DNA from: Fuerstiella marisgermanici
Lineage (GTDB): Bacteria > Planctomycetota > Planctomycetia > Planctomycetales > Planctomycetaceae
Direction: 5' to 3'
DNA length: 64,000 nucleotides
Assembly (NCBI RefSeq): GCF_001983935.1
Contig: NZ_CP017641.1
Location: forward strand, 4,340,001-4,404,000
The position numbers were made by a program, and so were the translations under genes. Under the pieces are notes generated by a model, which saw only the letters and a list, made by a program, of their open reading frames with translations, did not search any database and had not been told where the DNA came from. Positions 1-8,620 of the stretch are shown piece by piece. Every line of letters begins with the position of its first letter. Position 1 is the stretch's first letter.

Positions 1-1694
1 TTCTCTGACTTCGAATCCGGTTTCGGTTTGTCTTTAAGAAGCGTCTCGCGGGATTTCTCAAGCGCTTTCAGAGCCTTCTGTAGCTTGCGATCGCGCGTGT
101 CGGTGTCTGCGTCTTCTTCAGTCAGCCACACGTAATAGATATCAACTTCGTCGTCGGCTCGACGACCGGTGAAAGCGATCAGCTTGCCATCCGACGACCA
201 GCGAGGGCCCGATTCGTCGTCCGGATGCCGGGAGATGTTGACGGGGTCGGAAGATTGATCCACCGGGGCAATCCAAATGTCGGTGTTGAAGTTATCGTCC
301 GTTTTGTCGTACACGATCCACTGACCGTCGGGCGAGAAATCGTAGTCCGGAGCCGTGAACGATTTCACCAATCGAGTGGCCTCACCCGTTTCCAGATTGC
401 GAATCCACAAGTCGCCTCGTTCACGAATGTAGGCCAGTGACTTACCATCAGGGCTGGCCTGCAGATCGGATTCCAGAGCCGCGTCTTCCGTCAACCACCT
501 CGTCGAGAAGTCCTGATTCTGCCACCAATATTTGGAATCGTCCGTGCGCTGGATTTTGCAGATATCAGGTTCGCCATCCTTCCAGCTCACACAAACAATC
601 GCGTCCCCATCGTTGATGAAGATCGGATCGGACTCAAATTCAGACGTGTGAGTGACTTGCACGGGTTCACACAGTTCAGTTTCCATAACCCACAAGTCAC
701 CACCGGAAATAAACGCGACTTCGAGGCCGTCATCACTAAACGTGGCGTCGGTGGCTTCTTTTAGAGTTCGGCGATGAATGTCGTCGGCGAGGTCTTCCCG
801 AGATACGGTGATCTTGATCGCCTGTGGCGGAGCGTCCTTCTTCGGCTTCCACCGGTACAGATTGAACAGGTGTGAAAACACGATCGTGCTTCCATCGGCA
901 GAAATCGTCGGATCGGTGACGAGGTCGTCATCGAAGTGCGTCATCTGCTGCGACTTCTTCGATTGCATGTCATAGTGCCAAAGGTTACGAGCTCCGTTTT
1001 CCGCTTTCTGCGACCCGCAGTAGTAAAAGCCTTCACCGTCCGGTTGCCAGACGGGCGAAAAACACCCGGTCGGCAGGTCGAGTAACTTCGAAAACTTTTC
1101 CTCGCGAAGGTCGTAGTGCCACACCTGAGCCGACCGAGACCCTTTGTAACCCTTCCGCCACCAACGTTCACCTTCGCGCACAAACAACATGCCCGAACCA
1201 TCGGGGCTAATTTGTCCCGCCGTGCCGTAACCGTTAAACAGATGTTGCTCCGTAGACCGTTCAGCCGCGTCGATTTTCATGAACCGCTGGCTGTACTTCC
1301 AATAGTGATCGCGGCTACCAAGCGTCAACAGAGAAGCCCCGTCCGGGTACCAGCCCTGCAGCGAAAACCCTTCGGTGTGATGCGTTAACTGCTGCGGCGC
1401 CAGATCTCCTCGCTTCATCACAAAGACCTGACGACTGCCGGTGCGATCGCTGACAAACGCAATTCGCTTTCCGTCGGGCGAAAAGTGCGGCTCCTGTTCA
1501 GCGGCCGGGTGATGAGTCACTCGCGATGCCTGTCCGCCTTTGGTCGGCACCTGCCAAATGTCGCCGCGATGGACGAACAGCAGCGTTTTGCCGTCCGGTG
1601 AGAGGTCGGGATCCGTCAGAAGTTGCAGGTGGTCGGCGGCCGTCGTCGTCGTGATAGATACGCAGGTGGCCAACAGCAGAAGAAGACTTCGCAT
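1..1694 (-). CDS. PD40/WD40-like propeller protein, tricorn-protease-like N-terminal part (C-terminus outside window)
   Basis: The frame stays open from an ATG at 1694 to the window edge, giving 564 residues. The first 20 residues (MRSLLLLLATCVSITTTTAA) are a Sec signal peptide, so the product is exported. The rest is a run of TolB/PD40-type blades with recurrent motifs such as SPDGKTLLF, SPDGKRIAFVSD, SPDGQWIVYD and SSDGKLIAFTGR. Two propellers of this kind at the N-terminus are typical of tricorn-like S41 peptidases of Planctomycetes. The protease domain would lie to the left of the window and is not seen, so peptidase activity is an inference. A stand-alone TolB-like protein is the alternative. 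The last visible part is Lys/Asp-rich (residues 540-564). A 580-bp repeat-rich gap separates it from the upstream gene, so it probably has its own promoter there. Confidence 0.8.
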   Translation of the reverse strand, partial: MRSLLLLLATCVSITTTTAADHLQLLTDPDLSPDGKTLLFVHRGDIWQVPTKGGQASRVTHHPAAEQEPHFSPDGKRIAFVSDRTGSRQVFVMKRGDLAPQQLTHHTEGFSLQGWYPDGASLLTLGSRDHYWKYSQRFMKIDAAERSTEQHLFNGYGTAGQISPDGSGMLFVREGERWWRKGYKGSRSAQVWHYDLREEKFSKLLDLPTGCFSPVWQPDGEGFYYCGSQKAENGARNLWHYDMQSKKSQQMTHFDDDLVTDPTISADGSTIVFSHLFNLYRWKPKKDAPPQAIKITVSREDLADDIHRRTLKEATDATFSDDGLEVAFISGGDLWVMETELCEPVQVTHTSEFESDPIFINDGDAIVCVSWKDGEPDICKIQRTDDSKYWWQNQDFSTRWLTEDAALESDLQASPDGKSLAYIRERGDLWIRNLETGEATRLVKSFTAPDYDFSPDGQWIVYDKTDDNFNTDIWIAPVDQSSDPVNISRHPDDESGPRWSSDGKLIAFTGRRADDEVDIYYVWLTEEDADTDTRDRKLQKALKALEKSRETLLKDKPKPDSKSE

Positions 1695-2275
1695 GGAGCA
1701 TTCGCCGTTTGTACGAGTATGCCGGGTGGGACAACAGGAAAGTTATCCTAGCGGCTCAGCAGCGGCAAATGCGAAAGAAAAACGTGACGCGTGCCCGTCC
1801 TCGGTCTCGCTTCGCTCGATCGGCTCTCACAACAAGTTGAGATCGTGCGGAGCAATGTTTTGGAAAGGCCTGATGCACGGACCAAAAACCAGAACGGTTC
1901 GCCAATTTGCGAACGCGACAGTTTGTTGCGTTGCAGGATGCGATTGGCCCGGCAGGGCCGAAGCACCTAGCCGTCGGCGTGAGCCGACGGAATGCGACAA
2001 CAGCGACACACAAGCCCCGAATGGGGCGACAGCAGCTTCCGCCACTGGATTTGCTGTCGCCCCGTCGGGGCGTAAGCACAGAAAAACGCACTTTCCGTCG
2101 GCTCACGCCGACGGCTACGTACTTGCGCCCGCTGGGCGGAACCCCACCAATCGCAGTTTCACAATTCGAAGTCACTTTTGCCAACTGTGTGTCAGGCCGA
2201 GTCCTCTGTGCGCAACTCTCGCTGCATTACTGCATGCACTCCGACTCAGAGAGTCGGGCCACTAAGAAACAGATC
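1695..2275. other. Gene-free gap filled with palindromic repeats
   Basis: This 581-bp stretch between two minus-strand genes contains no convincing gene. Its right half is repeat family A copy 1 (1946-2141). Its left half (about 1770-1850) holds a degenerate copy of the family D repeat whose best copy lies at 38460-38640; the shared core is a CTTCGCTCGATCG block followed by a CACAA tract. The several open frames here arise from the palindromes and have no family resemblance. The promoter of the downstream propeller gene must lie here but is not recognisable. Confidence 0.6.
1946..2141. repeat. Palindromic repeat family A, copy 1
   Basis: About 196 bp that form one large imperfect inverted repeat made of smaller hairpins. 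The outer arms are GGCCCGGCAGGGCC (1946-1959) and a GCGCCCGCTGGGCGG block (about 2125-2139). The next pair are CCGTCGGC-GTGA-GCCGACGG (1971-1990) and its reverse complement at 2095-2114. The inner pair are an AGCCCC...GGGGCGACAGC block (2013-2033) and GCTGTCGCCCC...GGGGCG (2053-2072). The same architecture recurs at 18490-18673 and 34710-34901. The middle hairpin here uses CCGTCGGC where the other copies use CCTCGGGC, so the pairing is kept although the bases differ. Confidence 0.85.
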
Positions 2276-4354
2276 CTAAAACCACCACAGTTCCCGCTGC
2301 ACAAATTCCACCACGTCGCCAAAGCAGTAGTAGGCCAGCGAACATTCGTTGCAATGCAGGCGAACGGTCACTTCCAGGCCAATGCGGCGGACGGGAATTT
2401 CTTCGTCGGCGACGGCGATCATTTCGAACGCGGTGCCCAATTCCGGGTCGGTGGTGGATCTCGTTGCGATAGTGGTCAGATGACACGTGAATTTCGATGA
2501 CGGCAAACTGACCATCGTGAAGTCGCCTGCGAGTGAGACCGCGTTGGGATCTCCGCTGGCTTCGTTTTGCGTTTGCAGAGCTCGCGTAATATGGCCCATG
2601 CGTTTTTCTTCGACCAGCAATTCCAGATGCCACGGAGCTTCGTCAGAATCGTTCATCACGTCGAACAGGTGATCTCCCGCTCGCACAGGCCGGTTGCGCA
2701 GTATGTCGAGCCGTTTGAAGTCGGGAATCACACCAGCCGCGGGAGCTCGCACGGTCAGTTTGTTTTCCGCCCGCTTTTTGAGTTTGGCAACCTGAGCCCT
2801 GGCGATTCTGATGTCCGCCTGGTTGGTGATCTTTTCAATTTCCAGCCGATTCCATTCATCGGCCTGCTGCTCGGTGTTCAGTCCCGCCTGACTTCGCATA
2901 ATCTGTTCGCGCAATTCAAGCTGCTTGTTCAGTTCACTTTCGGCGTCGCTGATTTCCTTCGCCAGATCATCATTTTCCAGAATCAACAGTGGCTGATCCG
3001 CGACCACTCGAAAGTCCCCATTGGCATCGGGTTGAATAAGGATGTCACGGATTTCACCGTCCCAGGTCGCAAACACGGCATGCTGTTCGACGGGCATTAG
3101 CTTGCCATCGGCGTCCACCGGATACGGCAACCGAATCAACGTCATCGCAGCGACTATGCCGGCCAGCGCCAGCAGCACAGCTGTGGTAATGGCCAGCTTC
3201 TTACCGTGGAACCATTCAGACACCTGCCCGAAGAATTTGAAGATCGACTTTCCGAAAATGCGACCGTGCGTTCGTGAGTTCCACATGGCAGCGCCGATGT
3301 GGTCGGCCAGCAGCTCGGCTCGCTGTTCAAGTTCGGGCGCGGGTTCTGATTCCGCCACCTGTTCGACAACCACACAACCGATCGCTTTCGGACGTTTCGT
3401 TTTGCGTTTGCGTTCGGCGTCCTCGCCCTGTTCGCGGACCATTTCTTCGTTCTGGAACAGCGGCACGATCATGATCATGCGCGAACCGCTTTCCTGCACG
3501 AAGTTGGCCAGTGGCTTTTCGATTTGCGGAGGCAGGTTTTCGATTTTCCCGGCGTACAGAAGCGTTTCGCCCATGTCGATCACGCGACGACACAGCTTCG
3601 ACATCGCCACAATCAGATTTGCTCGCGCGTTGACGGATGTCTGACCGCTGACCGCTCGAACCTTGACACTGCTGCCCTTTTTCGTGACCACGCTGAAGCG
3701 GTCACAGCCCAGCAAAGGGCGACCGTCGCTGGCCGATGCGTCCGCGACTTCCTGTTCTTCCAGCGAACGTTGAATCCGCAAAGTGAACTGTTCAAAGTCT
3801 GTCCAGAACTTGCTCTTTAGATCGGCCGATAGAGCGGCGTTGCGTCGTTTGCCTTCGATGTAGCGCGAAGCGTAGCCGCACATTTGTTCCAGAAACTGCA
3901 TGTACCCGGAACGCGCTTTTTCGGGAACATCGGTGCGTTGAAACAATTGCACAACGCCGACGCAGTCTTTTTCTTTATGCAGAGCCGACAGCACCATAAC
4001 GTGCTCAGTCGGAAGGTCGACGCCCTGCCCGTGCATCAACGTTTTGGCTTCGCCCGTCTGCAGCACATCAACCAGCAGCTTTTCGTTGATCTGCATTGCG
4101 CCCGGCTTTTCGCGCAGGCCAGTTTCTTCCAGATTGGTTTCAGCCGCCAACGACAGACGACCGCCGTCGCCAATCATCCAGACGGCGCCAGCGCGAGCGC
4201 CAATGGCAGTCACAACGCGGTTCAGAAATTCCTGAAAGAAGATGTTCGGCGGAATCTCCTCGCCGGACATCTTTTCCACTTCCCGAGCCAACTGCATGAC
4301 TCGTTCACGCACGCGTTTGAGATTATCTTCGGATGACCCACCGTTTTCAGACAT
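2276..4354 (-). CDS. GAF-domain HlyD-type membrane adaptor
   Basis: A 692-residue protein. The ATG at 4354 is chosen over one 66 bases upstream because GTTGGAA lies about 7 bases before it. Residues 35-190 look like a GAF sensor domain (ARAGAVWMIGDGGRLSLAAE), and residues 220-365 look like a second, diverged one. A transmembrane helix follows at about 385-407 (LAITTAVLLALAGIVAAM). The C-terminal 280 residues are an HlyD/biotinyl-lipoyl adaptor with a split beta-barrel (WDGEIRDILIQPDANGDF) and a coiled coil near 485-550. The topology implies a cytoplasmic GAF part and a periplasmic adaptor part. In other planctomycetes such proteins sit beside export or M50-type partners; none is visible here. 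The GAF ligand cannot be told. It may be a sensor-adaptor for a type I or other envelope export system. Confidence 0.8.
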   Translation of the reverse strand: MSENGGSSEDNLKRVRERVMQLAREVEKMSGEEIPPNIFFQEFLNRVVTAIGARAGAVWMIGDGGRLSLAAETNLEETGLREKPGAMQINEKLLVDVLQTGEAKTLMHGQGVDLPTEHVMVLSALHKEKDCVGVVQLFQRTDVPEKARSGYMQFLEQMCGYASRYIEGKRRNAALSADLKSKFWTDFEQFTLRIQRSLEEQEVADASASDGRPLLGCDRFSVVTKKGSSVKVRAVSGQTSVNARANLIVAMSKLCRRVIDMGETLLYAGKIENLPPQIEKPLANFVQESGSRMIMIVPLFQNEEMVREQGEDAERKRKTKRPKAIGCVVVEQVAESEPAPELEQRAELLADHIGAAMWNSRTHGRIFGKSIFKFFGQVSEWFHGKKLAITTAVLLALAGIVAAMTLIRLPYPVDADGKLMPVEQHAVFATWDGEIRDILIQPDANGDFRVVADQPLLILENDDLAKEISDAESELNKQLELREQIMRSQAGLNTEQQADEWNRLEIEKITNQADIRIARAQVAKLKKRAENKLTVRAPAAGVIPDFKRLDILRNRPVRAGDHLFDVMNDSDEAPWHLELLVEEKRMGHITRALQTQNEASGDPNAVSLAGDFTMVSLPSSKFTCHLTTIATRSTTDPELGTAFEMIAVADEEIPVRRIGLEVTVRLHCNECSLAYYCFGDVVEFVQRELWWF

Positions 4355-4805
4355 TGCAGTTCCAACGCTTCGACAGACTGTCGAGTTCGAATTTGTTCCA
4401 CCCAGCGCGACTGGCAGCATTTTCGCGATGTACGGGTGACCGATCGTAAACAGACGCAGAATCCCGCCTAATCCAACGGAAGTGCAGGCGGAATATCGGC
4501 TTACGGCCTGTTACCTCTTAGTGCGGAGTGTTGCATAAGCCAGTCATCAGAGCAACATCGGCGCGACCGCGATCGCTCCAGTGGTCAGCTCGCCGAGGCA
4601 CCAAACCATCCCAATTCGCCTATTCGATGTGATTGTACCCTGGTAAAGGCGTGAGTCTTCCAACCCTGCGCGGGAAAAGGGAGCCCAGGACACGGGCAGT
4701 GGAATAGCGAGCGCACAAAAAAAGGCTCGACGCTGCGTTTGCAACATCGAGCCTTTTGGAGTTCGCTTTTCACTGCGCCGGTAGCGTCAGTCGGTTCGAA
4801 AACCG
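4355..4805. other. Intergenic gap
   Basis: A 451-bp gap between two minus-strand genes. The only feature recognised is the terminator of the small upstream gene at 4717-4757. The remaining open frames overlap that terminator and are not credible genes. Confidence 0.5.
4717..4757 (-). terminator. Rho-independent terminator of the small acidic protein gene
   Basis: Read on the minus strand, the 10-bp stem AAAGGCTCGA (4756-4747) pairs with TCGAGCCTTT (4730-4721). The 16-base loop can pair further (GTTGC with GCAGC). The stem runs into seven T residues (4723-4717). It lies about 50 bases after the stop codon at 4806. It is the clearest intrinsic terminator in the window. Confidence 0.9.
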
Positions 4806-5018
4806 CTATGCCGCCTGTTCCAGACTGCTGTCTTCACTCTCGTCTTCGTAAACGAGGTAGTAGATGTTGCTGGACGCTTCTTCCAGAAAATGCTTGATGT
4901 TTTCACTTTGTGTGTTTTCGATCAGGCTGTCAAGAATCTCAACGACACGATCCACTTCGTCGCTGCAGATTTCTTCGAATTCCTGATCGTCGACTGCGTC
5001 AATGGTTTCTTCAGACAT
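4806..5018 (-). CDS. Small acidic protein of unknown function
   Basis: A 70-residue, strongly acidic protein (MSEETIDAVDDQEFEEICSD at the start, many Glu and Asp throughout), predicted helical, with no signal peptide or membrane segment. An AAGGA ribosome-binding site lies 8 bases before the ATG, and a strong intrinsic terminator follows about 50 bases after the stop. Together these make a convincing monocistronic gene despite its size. I do not recognise the family. The high Glu/Asp content and central EEASSNIYYLVYEDE segment suggest a small cytosolic partner or adaptor protein, but that is only a guess. Confidence 0.75.
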   Translation of the reverse strand: MSEETIDAVDDQEFEEICSDEVDRVVEILDSLIENTQSENIKHFLEEASSNIYYLVYEDESEDSSLEQAA

Positions 5019-5459
5019 CGTGATTGGTCCTTGTTTCCAGGGTTATTTCGGCCTGAACGTCGTTAACGCATGCGTTCAGCGTGTGCTTCGACCGGTAGGA
5101 AAGAATTCGTGTCGTGAACGATTTCTTTCGCAGAGCGGGATAGTGACGCATTCCGAAAACCGCGTCACCATCAGTCTCTGCAGGGTTCAGTATCGGAATG
5201 AAGGCAGACCCGCCTTTGATACATTCCGGATCCCGCACACCGCAGGAGGCGCAGCAAACCGACGTGTACCGGCATCTTTTGCCCACACCCAACAGTCGGA
5301 GCATCCGGAAAACTGGAGGGATGGCGAGTGGACGGGGGATGGCGACTTTAAGACCGCCTACCGCGAATCTCGCCGACTTGTGCTCGCGGAACATGCGTTT
5401 CGGACGATGAAGGCTGTTTCTCACGAGCCCGAACCGTCCACAACAAAAAGTAGACTGCT
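5019..5459. other. Intergenic gap without recognised gene
   Basis: A 441-bp gap upstream of the small acidic gene and downstream of the FAD protein gene. A 7-bp hairpin, CTGAACG (5053-5059) with CGTTCAG (5073-5079), sits 35-61 bases before the small gene's start and could be a leader structure, but this is weak. A 137-codon minus-strand open frame across the gap has no family features and is rejected. I see nothing else. Confidence 0.4.
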
Positions 5460-6881
5460 TTAAATGCAGTACTCAATCGTATCGAAGTCCTGAATATGAA
5501 CGGGTGGCTGCAGTAGAATGGCCTGAGCGACGTGCATCGCTTGAGCTCGCAGTTCGGGCACCGCCACGGTTTCCCACAGCGTGCCTTTGAGGATGGGACC
5601 GATGGCGTGCAGGAACGCAGAAGACTGACCGTCCGCATCGATGACAGCAAAATGACTGTCGACGGCGATCCCCATATCCATGTCATCCGGTTTCGCTAAA
5701 CCGCGTGCAAACAGTTGCTGATACAACGGGATACCGGAATTCGAAAATCGTGCCTTCGGGCCGGTACAGTTTATTACAAGGTCGCCGTGAACTGTTTGTG
5801 GTTGACTACTGGTGTCGATCAGCGAAACGTCGATCGTCCGTTCTTCGGCAGACAGCGATTGAATCGTGGCAGGAATGATCGTTAGCTGACCACAGTCCAG
5901 CGAATCGGTAATCGCGTCGTGGATCGGGCCAGCGATGCGGTGACGGATCACGTTCCAGCTTGGAGCGTACTCTTTCAGGAATCGTTGCTTTTCTTCGATG
6001 GTCAAATTTTGCCAAAAAGCCTGAGTTCGGCCGCGTAGTTTGTCGACGGCGATCGCCGGATTCTGGCTGACGCCGCGCAAACGTTCGCAATCCTGACGAA
6101 TCAGTTTTGACAGTTCCTGCAGACTTCGGTGCTGGCCGTCATCGGGAACCACACTGGGCCACTGAATGCCTCGGAAGTGTCGCTGCGGCAACATGCCGTT
6201 GCGTGAAATCGCTGTAATGCGGCCATTCCAGCCCTTCTTGCGCAGCGTCACCACGACGTCTACCGCCGTCAGTCCCGTCCCCAGGACAACAATGTGAGCG
6301 TCGTCATTCGGCAGACTTTCGTGCCAGTTCTTCCACGGGTTGCCGACGTATCGCGAATCGCTGGCCAGCCGTTCGGCTCCCGGCAAACCGGCGGGCGGTT
6401 GGTTGCCCGTGGCCAGCAGGACGTTTTGCGCTTCGATCGGCTGACCTTTTTCAAGCAGCACCACTCCACCATCACCGCGCGGTTCGATGTCTACGGCCGT
6501 GTCTTCAATAACCTTACATTCGACCTGCGAGCGTGGATCGTGGGAACCGAGAAAGTGAGTCGCCACACCGCGCACGTAGTCGCCATAAATCTGACGGGGA
6601 ACGAATGTTTCGCGCAGTTCGGCATCAGGCACAGAATCGAATTCGCACCTTGACCGCAGCCAGTGAAAAAAGTGATCCGGATGATCAGGAAAGGCAGACA
6701 TGTTGCGCGCGGCGACGTTCAGCAAATGTTCAGGCCGCGTCGTGCCGTACGCGGTGCCTCGACCAAACGGCCGGCCGGAATTCACAATGACGACGCGTTG
6801 CTGCTTTTTTGCGAAACGGACAAGATTGACGGAAGCCAGAGTTCCGCTGAATCCTCCACCGATGATGGCTGTTGTATTCAT
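5460..6881 (-). CDS. FAD/NAD(P)-binding protein (NAD_binding_9 type)
   Basis: A 473-residue protein. The ATG at 6881 is chosen because the Rossmann motif begins directly after it (MNTTAIIGGGFSGTLASVN, with GGGFSG at residues 8-13). A second nucleotide-binding motif, HIVVLGTGLTAVDVVVTLRK, lies near residue 200, and NCTGPKARFSNS near 385 is the usual third conserved block. This pattern fits the FAD-NAD(P)-binding proteins related to HpnW/YdhS-like oxidoreductases. The substrate is unknown. No signal peptide is seen, so it is cytoplasmic. It is transcribed away from ilvA with 170 bp between the two starts, so the two promoters share that gap; a functional link is not established. Confidence 0.85.
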   Translation of the reverse strand: MNTTAIIGGGFSGTLASVNLVRFAKKQQRVVIVNSGRPFGRGTAYGTTRPEHLLNVAARNMSAFPDHPDHFFHWLRSRCEFDSVPDAELRETFVPRQIYGDYVRGVATHFLGSHDPRSQVECKVIEDTAVDIEPRGDGGVVLLEKGQPIEAQNVLLATGNQPPAGLPGAERLASDSRYVGNPWKNWHESLPNDDAHIVVLGTGLTAVDVVVTLRKKGWNGRITAISRNGMLPQRHFRGIQWPSVVPDDGQHRSLQELSKLIRQDCERLRGVSQNPAIAVDKLRGRTQAFWQNLTIEEKQRFLKEYAPSWNVIRHRIAGPIHDAITDSLDCGQLTIIPATIQSLSAEERTIDVSLIDTSSQPQTVHGDLVINCTGPKARFSNSGIPLYQQLFARGLAKPDDMDMGIAVDSHFAVIDADGQSSAFLHAIGPILKGTLWETVAVPELRAQAMHVAQAILLQPPVHIQDFDTIEYCI

Positions 6882-7051
6882 GCGCGTCGAGTTTGCTTCC
6901 GGGGTAGTGGTCTGAACGGGTTCAAGATTGACGGGAGTATAGAACGCGGGATTGCGATTGAATATGCTTGGCAGACGCGGTTGCCCTGATTGTTGTCCAG
7001 AGAAAACAGCGTGCGTTGTCCGTTTGTTTGTCACCACGTATTGAAACTCGC

Positions 7052-8575
7052 ATGTTGGACTATCTACAAAGGATCCTGAACGCTCATGTTTACGACGTGG
7101 CCGTCGAAACACCGCTGGATCCGGCAAAGAAACTGTCGGAACGCCTGCGCAACCATGTGTGGCTAAAGCGGGAAGACCAGCAGTCCGTCCACAGCTTCAA
7201 ACTGCGCGGCGCCTTTAACAAGATGTCGCGTCTGTCGGCGGACGAACTTGCCCGCGGCGTTGTGTGCTCTTCGGCCGGCAACCACGCTCAGGGTGTGGCG
7301 CTCAGTGCTTTGCATCTGGGCTGCGAAGCTCACATCGTCATGCCTGAAACGACGCCCGAGCTAAAGTCCGACGCTGTTCGAGCATTGGGCGGCCACGTCG
7401 TGCTGCACGGAGACAGCTATACAGATGCGTTTGACCACGCGATCAAACTGCAACAACAGCACCGCTATGTGTTCGTGCATCCGTTTGACGATCCGGATGT
7501 GATTGCGGGGCAGGGGACCATCGGCATGGAGATTCTGCGGCAGCATCAGCGTCCGATCCACGCCGTGTTTGTGCCCATCGGTGGTGGAGGCCTGATATCC
7601 GGCGTCGCGGCGTATATCAAAGCGGTGCGGCCTGGGATCAAAGTTATCGGTGTTCAAATGGAAGATTCCGACGCCATGCTTCAGGCGATCACCGCTGGTC
7701 ACCCCGTCCGGCTGCAGGACGTGGGGCTGTTTTCTGACGGAACCGCGGTAAAGATGGTCGGCGAAGAAACCTTCCGGCTGACAAAGCAGCTTGTGGATGA
7801 CTTTGTAAAGGTCGATACCGACGCGGTGTGCGCGGCCATTCGAGATGCCTTCGAAGATACTCGAAGCATTCTCGAACCGGCCGGAGCGATGGGGATTGCC
7901 GGCCTAAAGCAGTATGTCAGCGACCACGATCTGCGAGATGAAGTTCTGGTGGCGGTGACGTGTGGAGCGAACATGAACTTCGACCGACTGCGTTTTGTGG
8001 CCGAACGAGCGGACGTGGGCGACGAACGGGAAGCGCTGTTTGCTGTGACGATTCCGGAAGAACGGGGCAGCTTTCGACGGCTATGCGAAACGATCGGCCA
8101 ACGTAGTGTGACGGAGTTCAGTTATCGGATGAGCGACGAACGTGAAGCTCACGTGCTGGTCGGGTTAAGTATCCGCAATCGTGAAGAGGTCCCCGAAATC
8201 AGCGCGGCGTTGTCCGCTGAAGGGTTTGACGCATTGGATCTGGTCGACGACGAACTCGCAAAACAACACGTGCGATACATGGTTGGCGGGCGCAGTCGGC
8301 TGCACAACCAGAACTCGCACAACGACGAACAGCTGTGTCGATTCCAGTTTCCTGAACGACCGGGCGCATTGATGAGGTTTCTGTCGCGGATGAATCCCGG
8401 CTGGAACATCAGCCTGTTTCATTATCGTAATCAGGGAGCTGACTACGGCCGAATTCTGGTCGGCATCCAGGTTCCGAAGCATGACCTGACGGCATTCGGA
8501 GAGTTCATCGATACGTTGGGTTACCGCTGCGTCGACGAAACGACGAACCCGGTGTACGAACGTTTTTTACGTTAA
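7052..8575 (+). CDS. ilvA: Threonine ammonia-lyase, biosynthetic
   Basis: A 507-residue PLP enzyme that deaminates L-threonine to 2-oxobutanoate, the first step towards isoleucine. The start at 7052 (MLDYLQRILNAHVYDVAVET) matches the family N-terminus; 28 codons of open frame upstream are ignored. The PLP lysine is K50 in SFKLRGAFNK, the substrate and phosphate loops are SSAGNHAQ (73-80) and GGGGLISG (near 182). Two ACT-like regulatory domains fill residues about 325-507 (EERGSFRRLCETIG and ERPGALMRFLSRM). The length and the twin ACT region are those of the long, isoleucine-inhibited form, so allosteric control is expected. It is a single gene here, with no other ilv genes in the window. Confidence 0.96.
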   Translation: MLDYLQRILNAHVYDVAVETPLDPAKKLSERLRNHVWLKREDQQSVHSFKLRGAFNKMSRLSADELARGVVCSSAGNHAQGVALSALHLGCEAHIVMPETTPELKSDAVRALGGHVVLHGDSYTDAFDHAIKLQQQHRYVFVHPFDDPDVIAGQGTIGMEILRQHQRPIHAVFVPIGGGGLISGVAAYIKAVRPGIKVIGVQMEDSDAMLQAITAGHPVRLQDVGLFSDGTAVKMVGEETFRLTKQLVDDFVKVDTDAVCAAIRDAFEDTRSILEPAGAMGIAGLKQYVSDHDLRDEVLVAVTCGANMNFDRLRFVAERADVGDEREALFAVTIPEERGSFRRLCETIGQRSVTEFSYRMSDEREAHVLVGLSIRNREEVPEISAALSAEGFDALDLVDDELAKQHVRYMVGGRSRLHNQNSHNDEQLCRFQFPERPGALMRFLSRMNPGWNISLFHYRNQGADYGRILVGIQVPKHDLTAFGEFIDTLGYRCVDETTNPVYERFLR

Positions 8576-8620
8576 GGACAGCTAAGAGAACCGGGACGAT
8601 CCGTTTGGGGCGCTGACGGA

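Noticed and set aside
1756-2184. Open frame of 142 codons on the minus strand and overlapping plus-strand frames
   Set aside because: They run through palindromic repeat A copy 1 and the eroded repeat D; the translation is Arg/Ser-rich and has no family features.
4547-4773. Two short minus-strand frames
   Set aside because: They run through the intrinsic terminator at 4717-4757 and have no coding character.
5011-5424. 137-codon minus-strand frame upstream of the small acidic gene
   Set aside because: It overlaps the start of a well-supported small gene, has a Cys/Arg-rich translation and no ribosome-binding site.
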